This document shows positions 26,401 to 40,000 of a stretch of DNA of 64,000 nucleotides, one piece after another. A program made the translations under genes and the position numbers. The notes below the pieces were generated by a model. That model ran no database searches, was not told the DNA's origin, and saw only the letters and a program-made list of their open reading frames with translations. Numbering within the stretch: position 1 is the stretch's first letter; every line of letters begins with the position of its first letter. The stretch comes from Glandiceps talaboti (lineage: Eukaryota > Hemichordata > Enteropneusta > Spengelidae). Location: NCBI RefSeq assembly GCF_964340395.1, contig NC_135569.1:4018540-4082539 (forward strand), in the 5' to 3' direction.

Positions 26401-29400
26401 ACGGCACAAGCAATAATACAACAAATTCATAACCATATCACAATATAGTATCAGACGTTAGAGTCTGCCATAAGAAAGGGTCTCCTTTTCCCGTAGAACT
26501 GTGGTATGATAACACTCTGAGTTTGGATGTATGCTCGGAGAATCCCCGTGCGATTACCAATTGAGTCCTCCCCCTACATATACGACGAAAACGTCAAAAG
26601 TTAAGTCCTCCCCCACCATACGACGAAAACTTCAAAAGTTGCTACGAAAATTTTAAATAAAACATAAATTTCGTAATACAAAGTCTGACCATACGTCTGC
26701 AAGTCTGTTGAAGCTTGACGTAGAAACGTTTGACATATTATGTTAGGTTGTCGTGTTAACCTCTAAAACTCCATATTGATTCTAAAATTTACAATGTAAC
26801 GACGCACACAGAAGAAACAAGACTGACTTTATAAAAAAAAACTTTCTTCAGTGTTATTTTAAGTTATCGGAAAAAATACCAATACATAAGTCTAACATAT
26901 GAATTACGTTATAAGTGACGTCACCTTAGCACCGGATCCAAAGGATATAATTTGTCATAGAAACCCATTTATATTTAAATGGACAGATTATCATGAAAAG
27001 AGACAAAATATGAGAAATATTTATGTTCATAACATTTTTTTTTAAATATTCCAAAAACTGTGATCAAAATCAGGGATGGTAAAAAATCAAAGAGTCCATA
27101 TATAAAAAAACTTCAGGACAATATCTTGAGAGATTTTCTTGACGCACATTTTTCTTTTGAGGTATGCACTAGTCAACCAACATACCTTAAGCATTTTCCT
27201 TATACAGGAGTACAAGAATCCTGTGCAAGATGACACCAAAAATACGGATTTATTCTGTAGAAAAACGAAAGTTAATATCATCAAATATAACGTATTCAAA
27301 TTAAATACCCTATATTTCTGTTTATACGAAGAACGAACATTCTCGCAAATCAGAGCTGTTATCGACACTGCGAAATAACGCGACCGAACCTCTTGGGCGG
27401 TGCCGTAAAAGAGGCTGTGGTTTACGACGATGTACTACAATGGCATAACATCATTACACTGATGACGTAAGAGTGATTCGGACTAAAGCTACGTCGTCTC
27501 TTCAAAAACTAGATTACAATAAAATAACATCACTATTACAACGTAGTACAAATTTTCAGGTGTTATTCATCATGAATTTTTATCAATATTGAAACTGTCA
27601 GTCTTACACAAACGTACGGCATAATCACACTGAGTTCTTCCTCGGGGCCACAAGTTCGACTAGTTCTCAAGAAATATAGCCAGATTTTATATTTCATTTA
27701 ACACATCATCTATTTGTGGTGACTTATAAAAGTTGGTATTTTGTACATTTGTAGATAAGTTTAGAGTGTTTTGTAAGATCGCTTATACTTTCTGGTAATA
27801 AAGTTGTATATATTTGCAAGTTTCACAAAATTTGAAGCGAAAAATGTACTCTTCCCCTGATGACAATCCCAATGGTACATATTTCTTTATAAAAGACTTT
27901 TGTTTATTTATTTCGTCAATTGAGACTAATTCTATATAAACAGGAATGTTTCTGTTGATAAAAAGTTGTTATACAAAAATAAACCTGTCATCGTTTCGTA
28001 TACTCTGTGGAGTACGAGTCTGTCACCACGGTATAACTATAACATGGTGGCCACAAACCTTGACTCCGCCGAGTATCATTCTACGCTGGTTATACAGATT
28101 GGCACGCATCTCAAGGAATCTACTGCTTTAGGAGTTTTTAAATTGTGGTTACAAGCCACGAACACTCTTGCCGAAACTCTGAAAAAATGCGAAAATTAAA
28201 GAACTCGTTCGGATTAGGAATTTGCATTCTCTCAAGTCATATACATATACTATACTAATGGGCGCCGGTTTACGACGACGGGGACTTTTGGAAGAAAAAA
28301 AAATGCTAAATTGGAAAACGAATCATATCAACTTGGCATGAACAAACCTGAATAGCCTACCCCAAGGGACATGTACATGAAATATCAAAGCAATCCAAAA
28401 GACGGTTTCAGAGAAGAATTTGAAAATAGAACAAAGTTGATTGACGATGGACAACGGATGGATAAAGAATCAACCTAACCAGCGGAGCTAAAAATGTTTA
28501 TTCTGGATACAAATTTCCCAGCTACTTGGGAGGCTACTGGTATAACATTTTTAGATGACCACATTTTCTTTCCCCAAATTTGAAATGAATAACAAAGTCA
28601 AAACATTTGAAGATTGTGAGACAGAAAATCTCCAAAAGTACGTTGTACTTCACAAACTGATTTGGTGCGAGGTTAGTCACGAAACACAGGGATACGTAGT
28701 ATAAATGCTTAGGTGTTGTTTTCCTAAGGAAAATATCACACGAATCCTGCTACTACAAATGTATCAATAAACGTTCTATACTAGAAGAGAACTGTTCTTT
28801 TCATAAAGGTAGGGGAAATATATTCAAGTCAAAACGTTGTTATACATGGAAAACAACATTATGATCTAAGAAATACTACACGCCCATATATCATGAAAGG
28901 GCTAAAAAATTAATAGAACTCAGAAAGTGCTGTCACCTGGGCAAAAATATGTGTTTCCGATAACAGGACTAATGCAGAAAATAGGATAGGTAGGTCGGGA
29001 TTTTATTTTTACATTTTTAATAACTTCGACCCAAAGACAAGATACTTGTCAGTCACAATACTTCGATAACAGTTGATGACGTGTAAAAGAAGTAAATAAG
29101 ATAATTATGTGATTCGGAAGTAAACAAACACAATATGCAGACTGTGATCTTATAGACTGAAATGACATTGTTTCTGTCTGAAATGTGATTTTTTAAAAGT
29201 AACCAATGATACCTTGGCAAGAAAATCTACTGGGAAATAGAAGTAAATTGTCATAATTTTACCTTTTTTTTTGCATAGTGTCGGCGGCTTAAACTAGGGT
29301 AGGTCGATTGTTTATTTGGCCTTATGTACAAAACAACAAAACAAAAGCAACAGGCTTTTGTTTTTCTGAAAAAGAGTTCGACACGATACAAATGTTTGCA

Positions 29401-29705
29401 ATGAAGAAGAAAATCTTGAACATAGATTTCTACATTGTCAGGTTGCAAAACTAGTATGGGTGGCAATCAATGATATTGTTTATAAACATATCAAGGTGAA
29501 GGTCAAAATCACAGACACGCATAGAATATTCACAATATACAAATTGTGATACTGTTGCTGAAAATATATTCTTTCTCTTTTTACATTACATGTATGCACT
29601 CATTTTTGTATCAACGTTTCACCAGGGTAATCGTAACCATGTGGAAACGTTTCCTGGGCGTTGTCGTTCAATAAATAAAATCTGCCAATTAATAGACACT
29701 CGCAC

Positions 29706-29785
29706 TCACACAAGCGAACGAACGAACGAACGAACGAACGAACAAACAAACAAACAAACAAACAAACAAACAAACAAACAAACAA

Positions 29786-29816
<31 letters not shown>

Positions 29817-29959
29817 AACACACACACCAACCAACCAACAAACAATCATACATATACATACATACACATACATACATACATACATACATACACACACACG
29901 TACGTACATACATACGTACGTACTACACACATACATACATACATACATACATACATACA

Positions 29960-30030
<71 letters not shown>
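29706..30030. repeat. Compound GAAC / AAAC / CAGA / ACAT / CA microsatellite
   Basis: A chain of related tetranucleotide blocks, ending in (ACAT)n and (CA)n. It keeps several frames open. Confidence 0.95.
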
Positions 30031-30032
<2 letters not shown>

Positions 30033-33000
30033 GGGGACTGAAGTGTCGATATCAGAAACTTACATTTGACGAATTTATTAAATTCGTATGTTTAAAAAAG
30101 ACTAGATTTAATAGTGAAAACTTTCCAGCGAGGTCTTAATACAAGACCATGGGCTATGCGGAAGATACGCTCAGACAATATTCCCTTGAGTACATCAATG
30201 AATGTATTTAATTCACAAATAATGGCCACCAGGGACCAAACACACAAACAGTATTTCAATAATCATTTACAAACACCTGTCAACGTGGTCAATGACTGTT
30301 TAATACCCGAACTTTGGCGGGAAATAGTCTCAATCTCATGCAGAAAGATATAACGAGTATTTAAAGAGTGTAATGCATAACGCTTGGCTGCAAATAATGG
30401 GTCAACATGACACGGTGCATGTCGAGAACTCACACAGGGCCAACAGCTACGTCTATACACGTGTACGTGTATCAACAAAACTATGCTGGCCGAAATAGAC
30501 ATGTGTATGGCACCTGATGACGACATACAAAATCACATTCCCATGAACAAGATGTTTACAGTAATGACTAAAATAAAGTTTTATGGCTAAAAATAACAAT
30601 ATTGACCATAAAATTATCAACAAACACCAGATCATGTTATCATGTTGTGTTAACAAAGCCAGTGGTGAGCTGCGAATACTCTAAACATGTACATACTCGT
30701 CCTTACTCAATCATTCAAAGAATGTGTCCGTTCGCTACGCAACCACAAATGGTGAAATGGTATGCACAGAAATTTGGCAATTTGTGAAGTGGGTGAGTAA
30801 CTGTTCACGTGGTTCACCTCCAAGACTAAAATTGCACAAACCGAATGTTTCATGACGACATTATTTGCACGACGAGCTCCTATAACGTTACAGTATATCT
30901 CTATTTTGGCGCACAAAACTTGTAGCGGAAGGACAATTTTTCACATTTTGGCCTTTTTTGACTCTTTTTTTTTTTTTTTTTTTTTTGGGGGGGGGGGGAC
31001 AGATAAACAATTTATGACTATCCAGTGTTCTTATAACCACATCACTTCTGGAAGTTAATGTGTGGATTCACTTGTAAATCAAATAAATATCAGACTGGTA
31101 GTTACTCCGAATTTACCAGTGAAAGTGATTTCATTTTTAGTGTGATTTTTTGAGCAAAATTTGTTTCAGTTAAAATATGTTTATCTCCAAAATGCAGTAA
31201 CAGTTTATATGTGGTTATCGGTTTTGGCAGCGTGTGGGCATATAAAGTTTAAAATATATGACTTCTGCATAGGTCGGATTTTGAATTTAGTGACACTTCA
31301 TATGGAAGTCATAGGTACGCGTGAATTTTTTACTGCTCGTTTCTTAAAATGGTTATTTTGTTTTCATTTCTAAGCTAAAACTGTTTAAAATCTAAGTAGA
31401 TAAATAAATGTACAGCACTGTATGATGTAGAGTGACGTCATACATTAGAAACAATCAACACAATCAACTTTTAATCAAATCTGAAATAGTTGCAACGAAA
31501 ACATTTTTTTTAAAAATTCTTAACTGTTATAACTGATATAGTATACCCTGAACAGTATGGAATCACCTGGGAGTAAATGTAATGTAATACAATAAATCCA
31601 ATCGAATTAATTTTTGGGTCCGCACGCAAAAATCACAGCACAACAACGAATCATGATTTTAACTTATGAATATACTACTTATAGATAAAATAGACCTGTA
31701 ATCCGTATCCATATACTACATACAACCGACCAAAACTGTTCATACTTTGATATTTTATCCATCAAAATAGCTTGGCCCCATCATCTCACTCCATGGCAAG
31801 GCCCTGGCCATTGTCTGTGACCTAATAAACTACACTGGTGATACCAAGAGTCCGTCTAATTACAGACAGTGGCAAGCTGTACTGACGATATATATAGTAC
31901 TGCCTATGACCCGGTCTAATGGTGCTGCAATATTAAACTGTGTTGGACTTTTACTACATTTTGTGCAAAAAGAGGATTTTTTCGTGCTTTGTTTTTAAAA
32001 CTCCGGTTTGAAAGTTATGCAAATCCTTCTAATGTGAGATTACTTATGACGATCTTTTTTTTAAAAAAATGGCCACGTGGTTATTATTTCTTATTTGTAG
32101 CTTTACAACTCAACAACCTAAACCGATACAAATAAAAATTGTCAGTAATTTTAATTAGTACATTACACACTAAAAGATTGCTAATAACATGAAACAAAAA
32201 TGTGATAAATGTCAATATAATGAAACAAAAAATGAAATTATGTAAAATTTGGAGAATTTAGAAAACTCTCATTTTCAGGGAATTAGACTAGATTAGATTA
32301 GACTATTTCAATAAATCAATGCAATTTAACAGAACAGATATACAAATAAAAAACTGGTGCAAATTGTTGAATTACTTGGGTAACCCACAAAGTCAAAGAC
32401 TTGTTTCCGGGTACATTGATTACAAGGATGGCAACAGACTGTACAATTCAAAATTCACTATGTCTTGGTGTGTTGATGTCTGTCTCTAGCTGTCGCGTGA
32501 CTAGATATTTTCATGTTTTACACTTTGTCATGTTACAATAGCCCCTTCACGTATGTTGGGAATTCTAAAATATACTGTTTCCTATTATGTCAAGTATTTA
32601 ATATTTCCTGTCAATATTACTTGTTTATCCTGGTGTTAGAATAATAAATGTCATTTTCATTCAATGGAACATTTTTCGAGTTGACCTGAGGTCAAAGGTG
32701 ACAATGTCGTTGACCTTGCTAGCAAACCTACAAAAGTTTGAATCCAACAAAACCCTGACATCTGACATCTTTTTATCGTAAATTTTGTTGTCAAATATTT
32801 TTTTTCTCAAAAGATTTAGAATTGCTTTCATAGATTGAGTATTGGATTTTTCAGTGAATATTGACCGGTAAGCTAGGTGTACAGAGCAAGTGGTAACAAA
32901 CCTGTAAAGTTTCACTCTAACAAAATCCTCATATCTGACATTTTTTTTGCCGTTGCAGTCACTCAAATCTTGCTTATCAGAATTTAATTTTAAAGACAAC

Positions 33001-33787
33001 CTTTTGGTATACAATGAGTTATTAAATTGTTCCTTTTTTTTTTTTTCACAGGATGTTGGCAGCGAGATATGTAGACTATAGTTTACTATGCCAACTACAG
33101 AAGCTACCATCAGATAAGAGGCCTGTCAGAAACACAGCAAGATGGATTTTATCTTACCTGCATTTATTTATGCTTAGGGCACCCGGAAGTCATTTTCATC
33201 GACTCTGCATCATGTGACCTCTCTAATATGGCGTTATGAAAATTGAATAATCTGGTTTAAGACAGTCCTGCTGTAGACTGGGGCAAGGCATTATGGGAAA
33301 TAAATAATGTTAGGAGCTCCATGCCTCATGAAACAATGAAGGGGGCCATGTGTGCAAACAAAGACGATACTAACATCTACCAGGGTAGACAAGTCATTCT
33401 ATCAAAAATGACTGTGGTATGATGTACATGAAACTGTCACTTTTTTGGGCCAATTCCCTTAAACCAGGTTGCCCATCCGTAACAAAATTACAACACTTGT
33501 ATCTGAATACACAAGGTTTGGTATGTTGTCTCAGTTCACCAAATGAGGAATAAAAAGTTGTAAAAGTTCCCGATATATTTCAAGTCAGTTGTTAGAAGAT
33601 ATGAGATTTATTGAATAGGTCAAAATGATGCATCAATAAAATAAAATGAGGTTAGGAGTATATGATTGGGTGACAAGAAATCATACATGCTTCGCCAATC
33701 AACAGTAACAAGCTTATGCTACCAGTAGAGGGCGCTCTTATTCCTCATATTGACATGTACGCAACACCGTGTATTTCTCTCATATAT

Positions 33788-33793
33788 TTTATT
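33788..33793 (-). terminator. Possible TMEM201 polyadenylation signal
   Basis: AATAAA on the minus strand, about 220 nt after the TMEM201 stop codon at 34015. Confidence 0.4.
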
Positions 33794-34014
33794 CATAAAT
33801 ACAATTCTTTGAACTTTCACAAAAACAACACAAAAACGATAGACAATGCAAAATATGGCATTTTTAGAAACTATTGAAAAAAAGCAAAATAAAACGATTT
33901 TTAAAAAAATATTTCATTATTTTTACACTGGCAACATTTTTTGAAAAATGTCACTATTTCAGTATGATTTGTATAGTTTGGTGTTTACCATTTACCAATA
34001 ACCTAGGGGATCCA

Positions 34015-37000
34015 TCAAGATGTATTTAAATATGACAGTTTCCCTAGATTACTGGTTATTAGGTACATCACTAAGAATAGATTAACACCAATGCTGAGGA
34101 GCATGACAACCCTCCACTGCCATTGCTGGTGACCTGAAGATGAGACAGAAAGGTCAGAGGTCAAAGGTCAAGTGTGGAATTGTTATGGAAATCACAAAGT
34201 GTGGAAGTGGCTTGTGTGAAATTCGTATGCAAATGAAAGCCAAATTAATGGTCTAATCTGCATATAAACTTGGGTTGGATCAAGATGTTATAAAATACCA
34301 CACTTGGTGTTGACTGAACTGAACTTTCCAAAGAGTGTAATTGTTTATATACAGGGGTCTTATCAATTGAGTTTATCTTGAAAATCACAGTTGTGACTAT
34401 TCCTTTCACTTTGGTCATTTGAATTTCATCGTACCTTGGAAGTCACAGTTGTGACTATTTCTTTCACACTGGTCATTTGAATTTCATTGTATCTTGAAAA
34501 TCACAGTTGTGACTATTCCTTTCACATTGGTTATTCAAATTTCATTGTAAAAGAATATGGAACAAGTTTTAAAATGGCAGAGTTTGGAGAGATTTCAAAA
34601 ACTTTGATTTTCAAAAAAGTTGGTCCTTGGGGTATATTCTACCTTAACAAATGGCTATACATAAACTCTTACCTTCTGTGTGTGGTCTGTTTGTTGTATC
34701 AACATCACATGGTGATGATTGGCCACTGTCACTATGGTTACTGTGGTTGCTATCACTACTGTTGCTATGACTACTAGATGAAGACTGGCTCTCAACAGAG
34801 TCTTGTTCTACTCAAATACAATTGCAAAAGGAATATGATTATGAATTCTGACATTATAAAATCTGGTTGGGTTTAGTTGTAACAGTTTATATAACTCTTT
34901 ACAAAATTGACAGTTTCAAAGTTCAAATTAACCAATTAATCAATCTGCAAGCTTATATAGAGGAAAAGATGCAGATAGTTTGCTAAATCATAGTACCATT
35001 AAAGCGCGGCAGTTGTCCAACTCACAAAAACGTGTTTCAGGGTACAACAGTACAAAAACCTGCCTGTCTGTCTGTCTGTGTGTCTGTCTGTCTCTCTGTC
35101 TGTCAGTCAATTTATTGGTCAACAAATCTTGAAAGATCTGTAAATTATTTGAGAGTACAGCATTATACCTACAATGACTTACCTTTCACTGAGGATGAAA
35201 ACAATTGTTTAGAAGTGGTAACTCTTGATACTTGAGTTGGAACTACTTTCATCTCACTCAACGTCAGTCTAGCTGGACTTATCAATGGTTTCTGTTTCCG
35301 TAGTGACGACATTGGAGTTGATAACGTAGATGTATCCATTGTTGTAGTGCTGTACTGGGTGGCATAGGCTGACCACATTCCTTATGTAAGGACAGAGAGA
35401 GGGAATGGAATGGTGATCACCAACGGATAGGGAATGCTGCCACTATCAATATCTAATATGTCATTGCTAATGCTATACTGATTTCATTGCTATACTGATT
35501 TTTACATTGTCAAATTATAATAAAGTTAGTTTTTATATATAGCATTTTCACACACTTATTATTCTAGCATAGACCTATAGTGGTACAACAACCTTTCTAC
35601 TTCCTAAACTCCCTGGGAAGCAGACAATTCATTGCAGCGTAAGTGCATAAGTATTCACATTGCAAATTCTATCCTAGCAGGTCCCCAATTATACAACTGG
35701 GTTGACTGGGCACAATTGTGGTTTAAATCATGCCAAAGGACTTAAGCCTTTCCCCCCCCAAAAAGGCAGCCTGCAATGTGCAGATACCAAGCCAGTTACT
35801 CTAAACATTTGACAATTATGACCTCACAATTCATGTTTCTGCTACTTTGTCTCTGCATGGTAAAAATCATCCAAAGGGTGATGGAAGTAATACATACCAG
35901 AATCTTTCTTCTTTTTACTGTGTGGTGGTCCAAGTGACATTGCATCTAAAGTATTGTCAAGTTCTTTCTTCTCTGGCTCTGAATTTATGGAGAAGGAGCT
36001 TGTAAAACTACTGTCAAGACCTGTACTTTGATTGGTTGAAACTACACATCCACCAGATGAGCTGGAATAATTGTCAAATCCTGTTCTGTGATTGGCTGAC
36101 ACTGATGGCCATACGGGTGGAACTGCTGTGTAGCTGTGAAATCCTGTCCTCTGATTGGCTGATACTGATGGCCATATGGGTGGAACTGCTGTGTAGCTGT
36201 TAAATCCTCCTCTCTGATTGGTTGACACTGATGACTTGAATGAGGGAGCTATAGAGCAATTGTCAAATGCTGTTCTCTGATTGGCTGACATTGATGTCTT
36301 AATTGATGGGGTTGCTAGGAAACCACCGAGTCCTCTCTCATGATTGGTTGATGTAAATGATTTCACTGATTGCGTTTCAAAGTTATGATGTTGATCTTTT
36401 TGATTTGAAGATGATAAAAACACAAAGTCTTGTGATCCCATCACCTCGCTTTCATCAGCCAATGAGCTTCCTGGAGTACTGTCACATGATAGAGAAGACA
36501 TACTGGTATTGGATAGACTGGTATAGCTTCTACTGCTGGGTAGTAAAACAGAGAGGTTTCATGAAGAGATGGTAAATGCAACACATTTACTAATTTCTGG
36601 AAAATGTTGACTTTCTTATGTTCTGGGTTTTCAGTACAACTTGGTATAGCTGATAGAAAATAAGTTGTACACTTTCTATATGAATTACATCCATCTAAAA
36701 GTTTTTCAACTTAGATGACAGTATATCGATCATTTGAAATTATTTTCCAAATGTTCACATTACTGGGTCAATGTCACCTTTATCAGTTGGGGAAATTAGA
36801 TGAAAAGTATTGACTATTTGCAGACTGAAGTCTTTGTCTGGAAAAATATTGGGGAATAATATCTAATTGTTCTAGTATTGAAACAACTGTAAGTAGCCAT
36901 TCAACTCAAGACTGAGAACTGACAATGGAGTCATAGAGTTAGTGTACTAAAGTAGACTATGTCTCAGAAAGGGAAATCATAAACTTTATTGTTACTTTAC

Positions 37001-40000
37001 TTAAGAAAACCTCAACCCATTCTAAGTTGAAAAAGAGAAAAAAAATATCATGGATCACATGAATTTTTGAAGTGGGCTTCAAAATGATCTTAAAATCACT
37101 TCATTTTAGGATCCAATATGGCCGCCAAATTTTGAGTTAAAATCTGATAAACTAAAAGATTGTTGATTTCCTTGAAAACAAGATGGTGAACCCCAAATCT
37201 CTTTTATCATTTCAAAAGCACCACAACCAAGTTTTCATTTAGCAAACTTTGGACAGATTTTCATGTATAATGATTGCCAAAGCATTCTTCCTTAAATTTA
37301 AAATGTGTACTTACCGTCTTCTCATTGACCTTGGCATGTCTCTTGACCTTGACCTTTTTTGAAGTAAACAATAAATACACACAAATAGGCTAGCCATGGT
37401 CAGTCTTAAATCTAGTTGTAATTGCCATGTAAGCAACAGTATCCATAGCAACAGTGAGAGGGAATCAGCAACACTCAATCTGAGGAGGAAACAGACACAA
37501 CAAAATGTAAAGATGTCACAATGATGTGTATATTTATAACGTAAAATATTTTATCCTATTTCTACAAGGGAATATTTGTTTGTCCACAAAAATTTACAAG
37601 TTGGGAAAAACAGGAGTAACGGGAGTACAATGTGGTTTTGTTCAGTTTCACCTACTTTGCAGTATTTGTATGCAATTTGGAAGACACTACAAGTAGTATT
37701 TATACAAATAATCTAGCGGTATAGAATCAGTATTTTTACTACGGCATAGCAAAGATACCCTACAAATGCACAAGTTCAACTTGATGTTTCTCTGAAATTG
37801 CAAATAATTGTAGGTGATGTAAAATCATGAAATGACTCTCCAGAAACCATAGTTTGTGAAAATGTCTCTATTTCCTGGAGTGTGTTCCTCTTATAATACA
37901 GCATACCATACAAATTCTAAAAAATGTTTCATACCTGTCTTTACCAGCTATAAGAATTGATGACATTGTTGATGACATACCACATAGTGTAAGAATCCAA
38001 GTACACGACTGAAATATTTGAAATATAGTTATAATAATGTGCAAAAAATCTGTAACAGAAGTAAAAAAAAAATAATCATTAAAGTCATAATATGGATGAG
38101 AACTGGGTATTTATTTTGGATTTTTAATACAACTTTACAATTTTTTTCTACTTGAGAAATCAATGCAAAACAACATACCGGTATATAAGGGCATCATCAA
38201 AATAAAAAAAATAAAAAATAAAAAATAAAAAATATGTTATGGCGAGTTTCTTTTATCTATAGCAACCCCAATAAATACAAGTTGATAATTGTAACTCAAT
38301 AAACTGAAAAAAAAAAAAAAAAAAAAAAAAAATGTGTGAAAATTTTGTTGTTGTGCATACTGGAAATGATTTGTAAACAAACTTGGTAACATAAGTAAAC
38401 ACCTTAAATTACAAATAAACACAATTAATTAAACGATTTTGTATTGTGATGTCTCAATATATGGGGAAGATGTATGTACACACAGGATGTGCCACAATTA
38501 CAGCAATATGGACGGACGGACGAACATGAGTAATACTTTTTGCATCCCTCCACCAAAAAAAAGATGTGCCTGCAGGAGGCTAACAGTCACACATGCACAC
38601 ATGTATGTATTATACTGTACAAAACTTGTATCACTTACTCCCAAGTAAAGATGGCATAACAAAATTTGACTGGTTGCCATAGTTACGATTGAGTTTTCCA
38701 ACAAAGCTGACAAATGCAAAGATTACAGCTAGGAGACGTAGGGTACTAACAGTCCATGGTGTAGTTGTAACAGACTTGGATAAAGACTAAAATACAAAAA
38801 CATACATGTACATCTAGTCAATGTTTTAGCTATATAGTCAAAAACTTGGTTATCTGGATTAACAATGTTGTTCACCACTACAGTCACATCTCTTAGTACA
38901 TACATCTGTTCTGAATTTGAAATTGATATCCAAAGTTGTGCTAAATCCAATTAGAGCTAAAAAGTAAACTGATGATGTAATTGCACTGCAGCGGCAATAC
39001 AGGAACAATTACTGGTTGTTTTAGATACACATGTATGTAATGATGTCAGAACCCTACAACACACGAGTCCCAGTGTGGGTACTCAAGGTATTGTACACAT
39101 GCTAGTAGTGTGTACTGCAATGCCTGCCTCACAATGACTGATGCAGAGAACACCACAAACACTCATGCAATACCCTAGATTATGATACACTTTCACTCAC
39201 GTGTCATCGGGTTTTGTCAATATATTAAAGTTATAGTGCCTTGTCTAGTGAAATGTTCAGCTTTTTTGCTCTTTCCAAAATGGTTTTCTGTTTTTTATCT
39301 GCTACAATTCTCGAGAATAATCACGAAGCACTATAACTTTGAGGTTATCTGAGTTCCAGGATGTGATAATATACTTACCGTGTTGACATCTTTGACACTC
39401 GATTCTTTTAATCGTCTTCCTAATACTCTGGATTGGATTTGTTGAGTCTGTTGTCTTAATTCTTGTTGTAAAACTAACTCACAACGTAAACATAGTTTGT
39501 AGATTTGTTCTAAGTGATGCTGGTACACTTCAATCTCATTATCAAAGTTAGCCTAAAATAAAACAGTCGGTCAGTTATGTTCACTTTCTTATTGCACCAT
39601 GCATGAGCCAAGTTGTACACATTCAAACAAAATAGATAGGATTTATACCTTGGTTGTTGTATGTCACAAACACAGGCATCTACATAAATTGTAACTACGT
39701 AACCGCAATCCACAAACAACAAATCAAACATTCAAAATCCCCATACATTACACTTGAAGACATATTATTACTATTTGTAACTACACATAATCAATTCATA
39801 CTGACAAGGCCCCCAAGGTTATTCATATTTTCACTGGCTGAACAATATGAGGTTATTACCAGATATCACAAATTCATTTGTTGGTATCACTATGAGTGCC
39901 ATTGGAGCATGAGAGAGAAAACGATTCACTTTTGTTAGTAACTGATATTTTCTGTTGAGCAACAAGCAAAATAGATAATGTTTGACATACATACCTCACT

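Larger units (their letters stand above)
22808..34014. other. Gene-free region between FOXL2 and TMEM201
   Basis: Apart from simple repeats (23365-23438, 29706-30030), a small direct duplication at 26562-26641 and a T/G homopolymer pair near 30967-30998, I see no gene. The short open frames lack family resemblance and exon signals. The first part is upstream of FOXL2 and is the natural place for its enhancers. The last few hundred bases would be TMEM201 3' UTR. Confidence 0.5.
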
